Shown here: in pieces, positions 38,771 to 43,106 of the stretch
Position numbering within the stretch: position 1 is the first letter of the stretch
Layout: each line of letters opens with the position of its first letter
From: a virus
IMG/VR virus record: IMGVR_UViG_3300036785_000714
Location: 1-43,106 of that record
DNA: 43,106 bases
Strand: one strand, 5' to 3'
Translations under genes and position numbers: made by a program
Notes under the pieces: generated by a model
The model's database searches: none
Told to the model about the DNA's origin: nothing
Seen by the model: only the letters and a program-made list of their open reading frames with translations

Positions 38771-39002
38771 AGATGTCCTCCTCTTCATCTACATCTCTGA
38801 CCATTTGCCGCCATGTCGAGACGTTTTCCCCAGTCCAATCGCCAACAATGTCGACCAGTTCTTGACGCTGATCGCGAGTTAGCTTACGAAGCTTCTCTCG
38901 ATTTGGAAGAATTCCAGTTTCAGGATCTTCTTCTGGCTCTTCTTCAGGCTCTGGTACTGGATGAGGCTCATGAGAAAACAGATCACGAATTCGGTGCTTC
39001 AT
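38754..39002 (-). CDS. Acidic small protein before the endolysin
   Basis: 82 aa, GGAGG 6 bases before the ATG. The first half is Pro/Glu-rich low complexity (PVPEPEEEPEEDPETG); the second half (LTRDQRQELVDIVGDWTGENVSTWRQMVRDV) is helical. It overlaps the amidase start by 17 bases. The helical part resembles short phage proteins near lysis genes that I cannot name. Function unknown. Confidence 0.6.
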   Translation of the reverse strand: MKHRIRDLFSHEPHPVPEPEEEPEEDPETGILPNREKLRKLTRDQRQELVDIVGDWTGENVSTWRQMVRDVDEEEDIYGTST

Positions 39003-39123
39003 CCTTTTCCTCCTCTGGAGAGGGCTCGGGTTCCTTGACTGCTTCCTGGTCGAAAAGCTGAGGCTCCCTTACTTCACCGACCTGAGGCCCCTCCTCAACT
39101 GTCTCATTTTCCTCGTTTTCCAT
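38983..39123 (-). CDS. Very acidic 46-aa protein
   Basis: Glu-rich throughout (ENEENETVEEGPQVGEV, PEPSPEEEKDEAPNS), no hydrophobic segment. AGAGGA lies about 6 bases before the ATG. It lies between the collagen-like fibre gene and the 82-aa gene and overlaps the latter by 20 bases. Its close packing supports a real gene, but composition is too simple for a family call. Confidence 0.5.
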   Translation of the reverse strand: MENEENETVEEGPQVGEVREPQLFDQEAVKEPEPSPEEEKDEAPNS

Positions 39124-39135
39124 TTTGATTCCTCT

Positions 39136-40257
39136 CTATCCAGTTGTTACAAGATGAATGCTTGCATATGATCTCGCTGAACCAGCTTGGGTTTGAACAG
39201 TAGTAGATCCGTTCTGCCGAGCAGCAATAGTAATCGTCTCACCAGCAAGCACTGGAACAAGTGCTTGAACAATTATTCCTTGCCCAGCACCAGTATTATT
39301 AAGATACATATGTGGACCACGGACATAAGTTTGATTGTTTTTATCTATTTCAATCCAACAAGTAGTTGCAGCAGCAGTGGCCCAACCATTCGTTGCTTTT
39401 ACATCATAATACCCATCAACTGGAGCAGTAAATACACCAGAAGGTATATCCCAAGAACCTAATGGATCAAAATCAGCAACATCATATGTAAGAGGTGTTA
39501 CTACAGCATTAGGAACTGGCTGAGCAATGCTAGACCAAACTCTTGAAAAACAAACATCAGTAGCTCGTTTCCAAAGCGATCCGTTCTTTGAGATCCAGGT
39601 CATCCCACTCGAATCGACAAAACTGTCAATTCCTCCTGTATTCGGAGGAGCTTGTGGTGGGAAATATGGCTCGCCTTGCGGCCCCTGTGGGCCGGGTGGA
39701 CCTTCTGGGCCGGGTACCGTAGAATCAGCTCCTGGAGGACCTGGTGCACCATCAGCACCCGGAGGACCAGGGACAGTCGAATCGGCACCTGGATCTCCTT
39801 GCGGTCCAGGTGGACCGGGATCTCCTTGAGGACCGGGGTCTCCTTTGTTCCCCTTTGGCCCTTGTGCTCCGGTTGCACCCGCGTTTCCTTTAGGACCTTG
39901 AGGGCCTGTTTCTCCTGGTGGTCCTACTGGCCCTGGAACAGTTGAATCAGCACCTTGCGGACCTGGTGGACCAGTATCTCCTGGAGGACCTACTGGACCC
40001 TGAACAGTTGAATCAGCACCTTGCGGTCCTTGAGGGCCAGGCGGTCCAGTATCCCCCGGAGGACCAGGTGGTCCTGGCACAGTCGAATTGGCGCCTTGGG
40101 GCCCAGGTGGACCTGCCGGACCTACATCTCCAGGTGGTCCAGGTGGTCCTGCTGACCCAGGCAATGTCTCTGTGATGTCAACACTTACAACTGGTGTGGA
40201 CTCATCAACGACGATAACAGTTTCATCGGGCGCACTAACATAGATAACATCAGTCAT
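39136..40257 (-). CDS. Collagen-like tail fibre with C1q/TNF-like head
   Basis: 373 aa. Short beta-strand N-terminus (1-33), then an almost continuous Gly-X-Y tract (about 34-200) interrupted by repeated ADSTVPGP units, then a C-terminal globular domain (about 215-373): [21 protein letters not shown] and [22 protein letters not shown] are diagnostic-looking strands of a C1q/TNF jelly roll, ending with SYASIHLV. A trimeric stalk with a trimeric receptor-binding head is expected. It overlaps the preceding gene by ATGA. Repeats make length variation likely. Confidence 0.85.
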   Translation of the reverse strand: MTDVIYVSAPDETVIVVDESTPVVSVDITETLPGSAGPPGPPGDVGPAGPPGPQGANSTVPGPPGPPGDTGPPGPQGPQGADSTVQGPVGPPGDTGPPGPQGADSTVPGPVGPPGETGPQGPKGNAGATGAQGPKGNKGDPGPQGDPGPPGPQGDPGADSTVPGPPGADGAPGPPGADSTVPGPEGPPGPQGPQGEPYFPPQAPPNTGGIDSFVDSSGMTWISKNGSLWKRATDVCFSRVWSSIAQPVPNAVVTPLTYDVADFDPLGSWDIPSGVFTAPVDGYYDVKATNGWATAAATTCWIEIDKNNQTYVRGPHMYLNNTGAGQGIIVQALVPVLAGETITIAARQNGSTTVQTQAGSARSYASIHLVTTG

Positions 40258-40607
40258 CGGCGACCCACTTTCTGAGAGTCAGTCACATCTGCTGTCACTA
40301 CCACATTCCCTGAGAGCACTGTGAATACGCGACCATCCAAATATGTCAATTGCAGATCCCACACACCCTTGTTCTTAGATCCTGCACTCCATGCGTCAAC
40401 ATCTATTTTAACCGTGACAACATTGTCCGATACTGAACAAACTAACTCAATAACTGATAATCCAGCAGGAGCCTCACGAATCTCAGCCTTTGCAATCACA
40501 CCGGTAAGATCGACCGGTACAGTTTGTTCCGGATCTTGCCACAAGGAGAAATCCCATGCATAGGTATCTCCTCGATAAAGGTTTAGGTCAAACTTACCGG
40601 GGCGCAT
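40254..40607 (-). CDS. Beta-sandwich fibre-region protein (BppU-N-like)
   Basis: 117 aa. Starts [18 protein letters not shown], then [17 protein letters not shown], ending [19 protein letters not shown]. The same arrangement (DLLLYAGDGGDFQV ... GWLFSAQIRKS ... LLQGDVVCTQDVT) occurs in the 122-aa gene at 42318, so each collagen-like fibre is preceded, directly or nearly, by such a protein. The fold resembles the N-terminal domain of baseplate upper proteins, which tethers fibres. TAATG overlap with the gene before. Confidence 0.68.
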   Translation of the reverse strand: MRPGKFDLNLYRGDTYAWDFSLWQDPEQTVPVDLTGVIAKAEIREAPAGLSVIELVCSVSDNVVTVKIDVDAWSAGSKNKGVWDLQLTYLDGRVFTVLSGNVVVTADVTDSQKVGRR

Positions 40608-40942
40608 TAGATTGGGGTTCCGTCTTCAGTAAAGAACAATGAAGTGACAAGCGGCCAATTAGCTTGTGTCAACGAGAGCAAGTCTGCGTCGGTGACCAAG
40701 GATGAATCGATCTCACCATTTGGCATAGTGGCTTTGTCGGCGATTCCAGGACCAGCCGCGGCAAGCTGAACAAAGTTGTCCCAACCGGTCATGTTTCGAA
40801 GGATGGCATTTGCCATCGCAATTGAATCTGGTCCTTGCTCAGGCAGATTTAGAAAAAATTGTGCTTGTTCAACAAGTACAGATCGATTACGCTGTTGGAA
40901 ACCGAAATCCGACTCCAACTTTGCTTGGGCTTCATAACTCAT
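40607..40942 (-). CDS. Tail-region protein of the actinophage AAAPGIADKA type
   Basis: 111 aa. Helical N-terminus (QAKLESDFGFQQRNRSVLVEQAQFFL), then FVQLAAAGPGIADKA and VTDADLLSLTQANWPLVTSLFF. This pattern is one I recall from tail-fibre regions of actinobacterial phages, without assigned function. It lies between two fibre genes, so an assembly factor or fibre component is plausible. Supports the host guess. Confidence 0.7.
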   Translation of the reverse strand: MSYEAQAKLESDFGFQQRNRSVLVEQAQFFLNLPEQGPDSIAMANAILRNMTGWDNFVQLAAAGPGIADKATMPNGEIDSSLVTDADLLSLTQANWPLVTSLFFTEDGTPI

Positions 40943-40950
40943 AGTCTCTC

Positions 40951-42321
40951 CTAGGGTGTGTTAAAGTTCGGGCCTAAATCTTCAACCGTGATATGGCAAG
41001 TATTAGGTGGGACAGTCATTTTTAATGCACCACCGCAATTTAATGCTACTTGCCAATAATGACTTCCTCCGTCACCATCTTCAAGCCACTGACGAGAACC
41101 TATAATCCACCAGTTTTGTGGGACATTATATTGAATTGCAAGCATTGAAATATTAGCGCCATCCCGAAAAATATTAAAGCCTGCATTGCTTGTAACTGTA
41201 GAACTATTATAGCCTTGAACATTGAAACTTATTCTATAACGATGCCCAACTTGAGTAACAATATTAGTATATCCACCAGTTCCTGACCCAAAAACAATAG
41301 CTCCATTTCCCCCATTTGTGAGCTGTGCTGCTGGGCCAATCTGTGCTCTTAAAATTTTCGGGTAAATTGCGTCAGTAGGAGCATCAGCGCCAGCCGGACC
41401 TTGAGGGCCTTGAGGACCTTGCGGGCCCGTCGAACCTGGTGGACCTTGAGCGCCCGTATTTCCAGGAATACCAGGATCGCCTTTATCGCCTTTATCCCCT
41501 TTAGGTCCTTGCGGGCCTGTTGCGCCAGGTATTCCTTGAATACCTTCTGGGCCAGGTATTCCTTGAGGCCCTGTAGATCCAGTAGCACCAGGTGTACCCG
41601 GAGGACCAGGCACAGTCGAGTCTGCTCCAGGAGGACCTTGCGAACCGGCAGCCCCTGTATCACCTTTAGCGCCCTTCGCGCCCGGTGCACCATCTGCTCC
41701 AGGAGGACCTTGAGCTCCATCTGTACCTGGAGCGCCAGGAGGACCAGGAGGACCTTGAATGTTTCCGGCATTCACCCAAATACCGTTTACATCATCCCAA
41801 ACCCAAAGGTCCCCAGTGTCTTCAGTTATCCAACCATCACCAGGTGTCCCAGTCGGCGGAAGCGATCCTGCATCTGGGACAGAACCTTTGATGTTGACGC
41901 CAGTTCCATCAGCGCCAGCCGGACCTTGAGGGCCCGTCGCACCTGGTGGACCAGCTGCACCTGCTGGACCTTGAGGGCCAGGGACAGTTGAATCTTCTCC
42001 AGGATCACCTTGAGAACCCTGAGACCCAGCAGGACCCTGAGCCCCCTGAGGACCCGGAGTTCCTTGAGCACCTTGAGGGCCTGGGTCACCTTTTACACCC
42101 TGAGATCCTTGAGCACCTGGAGGCCCCGTTAAACCAGGAGGACCAGGGACAGTCGAGTCGGCACCTTGTGGACCGGGTGGGCCTTGTGGGCCGGTTGCTC
42201 CCTGGAAAGCTTCTCCACTCAGGATGACAACACTGGCTTGAGTGACACTAGTCACAATTGCTCGAGCACCCAGGAAGGCACCTTCTTCTATTCCACGAAG
42301 AACTACCGTTACCCGCTTCAC
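40951..42321 (-). CDS. Long collagen-like tail fibre
   Basis: 456 aa. GTG start overlapping the stop before it (GTGA). N-terminal beta part (1-38), then about 270 residues of Gly-X-Y, broken by an insert (KGSVPDAGSLPPTGTPGDGW ... DLWVWDDVNGIWVNAG, a structure often seen in phage tail fibres), and again containing ADSTVPGP units as in the other fibre. The C-terminal about 130 residues form a globular head with VGHRYRISFNVQGYNSSTV and WQVALNCGGALKMTVPPNTCHITVED, unlike the C1q head of its sister. Probably host-range determinant. Confidence 0.82.
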   Translation of the reverse strand: MKRVTVVLRGIEEGAFLGARAIVTSVTQASVVILSGEAFQGATGPQGPPGPQGADSTVPGPPGLTGPPGAQGSQGVKGDPGPQGAQGTPGPQGAQGPAGSQGSQGDPGEDSTVPGPQGPAGAAGPPGATGPQGPAGADGTGVNIKGSVPDAGSLPPTGTPGDGWITEDTGDLWVWDDVNGIWVNAGNIQGPPGPPGAPGTDGAQGPPGADGAPGAKGAKGDTGAAGSQGPPGADSTVPGPPGTPGATGSTGPQGIPGPEGIQGIPGATGPQGPKGDKGDKGDPGIPGNTGAQGPPGSTGPQGPQGPQGPAGADAPTDAIYPKILRAQIGPAAQLTNGGNGAIVFGSGTGGYTNIVTQVGHRYRISFNVQGYNSSTVTSNAGFNIFRDGANISMLAIQYNVPQNWWIIGSRQWLEDGDGGSHYWQVALNCGGALKMTVPPNTCHITVEDLGPNFNTP

Positions 42322-42686
42322 TTAGTCACATCCTGAGTGCACACCACATCGCCTTGAAGAAGTGTCGTCGGGTCGCTTCTATCTGGAGTGATCGTTTGAA
42401 GATCCCAGACCCACTCAGTATTCCATTGGTCATTCGCCAAGTCTCGAGTAACCTCTTTTGGGATCATTATCGTGATGATTCCATTCGAAGCATCGCCCAT
42501 GTTTATAGTAAGAGTGCGATGTTCTGGTGAAGTACGAGACTTTCTTATCTGAGCAGAAAATAACCAACCAAAAACATCAATTGGTACGTTCTGTGTATCC
42601 ACGAAACATACTTGAAAATCTCCACCATCACCCGCATAAAGGAGGAGATCGAGCGAATCCGGAGTCATATCGATGGTTTCAGGCAT
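42318..42686 (-). CDS. Beta-sandwich fibre-region protein (BppU-N-like)
   Basis: 122 aa, AAAGGAG 7 bases before the ATG. IDMTPDSLDLLLYAGDGGDFQVCFVD, GWLFSAQIRKSRTSPEHRTLTI and EWVWDLQTITPDRSDPTTLLQGDVVCTQDVT match in layout the 117-aa protein at 40254. Likely an attachment domain for the long fibre that follows, with which it is translationally coupled. Family name is by resemblance only. Confidence 0.66.
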   Translation of the reverse strand: MPETIDMTPDSLDLLLYAGDGGDFQVCFVDTQNVPIDVFGWLFSAQIRKSRTSPEHRTLTINMGDASNGIITIMIPKEVTRDLANDQWNTEWVWDLQTITPDRSDPTTLLQGDVVCTQDVTK

Positions 42687-42707
42687 CCTATCTCTCCTTT
42701 ATTTTGA

Positions 42708-43040
42708 CTAAAAATCGTCGTCGGACTCCTCAACAATCCGACCGGAATATTCCCTCATTGCTAGCAGTGCAGACTCATAAAGCTCCTCGATACGCTTTGC
42801 TGAAGCAAGTTGATCAACTTTAGCACTTAAAAGCAAGTTCTCGTTCTGGATACGTTCTTGCTCGAGCTTTTCTCTGGTGGAACCGAGCTTTAAAAAATGT
42901 GTAATCACTTGAGAGGAGGCTGAGCCCTCCTTGATCTGTCTTTCTGCCAGATCCATCGCCGAGGAAATAAGCTGATTCTCTCTTCCTACGTCTGTTGTAG
43001 CCGGTTTCGTAGGTCTCCCGGAAGATTTTCTCGGACTCAT
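42708..43040 (-). CDS. Small terminase-like protein
   Basis: 110 aa from ATG 43040 (AGGAGG at 3 bases; a start 11 codons upstream at 43073 is open but less likely). SGRPTKPATTDVGRENQLISSAMDLAERQIKEGSASSQV is followed by a coiled helix (TREKLEQERIQNENLLLSAKVDQLASAKRIEELYESAL) and an acidic tail. I recall this as the small conserved protein at the start of siphovirus late operons, considered a small terminase or terminase-associated factor. No large terminase follows directly: fibre and lysis genes are in between. Confidence 0.62.
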   Translation of the reverse strand: MSPRKSSGRPTKPATTDVGRENQLISSAMDLAERQIKEGSASSQVITHFLKLGSTREKLEQERIQNENLLLSAKVDQLASAKRIEELYESALLAMREYSGRIVEESDDDF

Positions 43041-43106
43041 TTCCCTCCTTTCGGGGCGCAAAAGTGAAAACATCTCTCAAAAAGTTCCACCGGGGCATTT
43101 TTTGGG

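Noticed and set aside
41401-41991. Arg/Thr-rich plus-strand frame and similar frames near 39.5-42.2 kb
   Set aside because: Translation of collagen-like Gly-X-Y DNA in other frames; repetitive by necessity.
42820-43098. 92-codon minus-strand frame at the right end
   Set aside because: Overlaps the small-terminase-like gene in another frame and has a composition without family features.
1-43106. Lysogeny module (integrase, repressor, attachment site)
   Set aside because: None of the proteins shows an integrase or CI/Cro-type repressor pattern, and no tRNA-type attachment site could be supported.

Overview
The window looks like the (near-)complete genome of a tailed siphovirus-like phage. Every gene I can support lies on the minus strand, so transcription runs from high to low coordinates. 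The virion genes are of the HK97-type siphovirus kind: large terminase, portal, protease-capsid fusion, tail tube, 1,527-aa tape measure, distal tail protein and hub. The amidase, several small replication-region proteins and the 111-aa tail-region protein resemble, from memory, families of actinobacteriophages and gut siphoviruses. I therefore lean to an actinobacterial host, but only weakly, and the DNA is visibly not GC-rich. I see no integrase, excisionase or CI/Cro-type repressor, so a virulent lifestyle is the simplest reading.

Layout in the direction of transcription. 43.0-39.1 kb: a small-terminase-like protein, then tail-fibre genes including two collagen-like proteins, one ending in a C1q/TNF-like jelly roll. 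39.1-37.3 kb: lysis cassette (amidase, two holin-like proteins, a small membrane protein). 37.4-30.1 kb: HNH nuclease, connector, two proteins sharing an HHG-x-x-GQKWGIR motif, large terminase, portal, protease-capsid fusion, head closure and tail terminator. 30.1-20.0 kb: two tail-tube-like paralogues, chaperone-like protein, collar-domain protein, gp10-like protein, tape measure, distal tail protein and hub. 20.0-13.4 kb: small membrane proteins and three larger membrane-anchored paralogues. 13.4-4.3 kb: a giant helicase-primase-polymerase B fusion, an ssDNA-binding-like protein, zinc-ribbon miniproteins, structured RNAs and an SF2 helicase. 4.3-0.1 kb: two PD-(D/E)XK-type nucleases and an 890-aa protein with the DFDGD signature of double-psi beta-barrel RNA polymerases.

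The most striking non-coding feature is a 29-bp repeat. It occurs nine times without indels, always in the same orientation, always ahead of genes of the early/accessory region and never in the virion region; a tenth half copy sits at the left end. Between 17.7 and 19.4 kb the repeat is combined with intrinsic terminators that resemble one another. This gives a row of independently transcribed units (repeat, one small gene, terminator, repeat, ...), like a string of phage morons. Because the phage encodes a candidate RNA polymerase of its own, the repeats may be its promoters; they may instead be operators, as with the SPbeta repeated element. A second non-coding theme is a family of about 65-85-nt structured RNAs (6.5 and 7.6-7.7 kb) whose closing stems carry compensatory base changes.

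Functions are inferred from motifs and remembered families; no database search was run. Start codons were chosen from Shine-Dalgarno spacing and overlaps.
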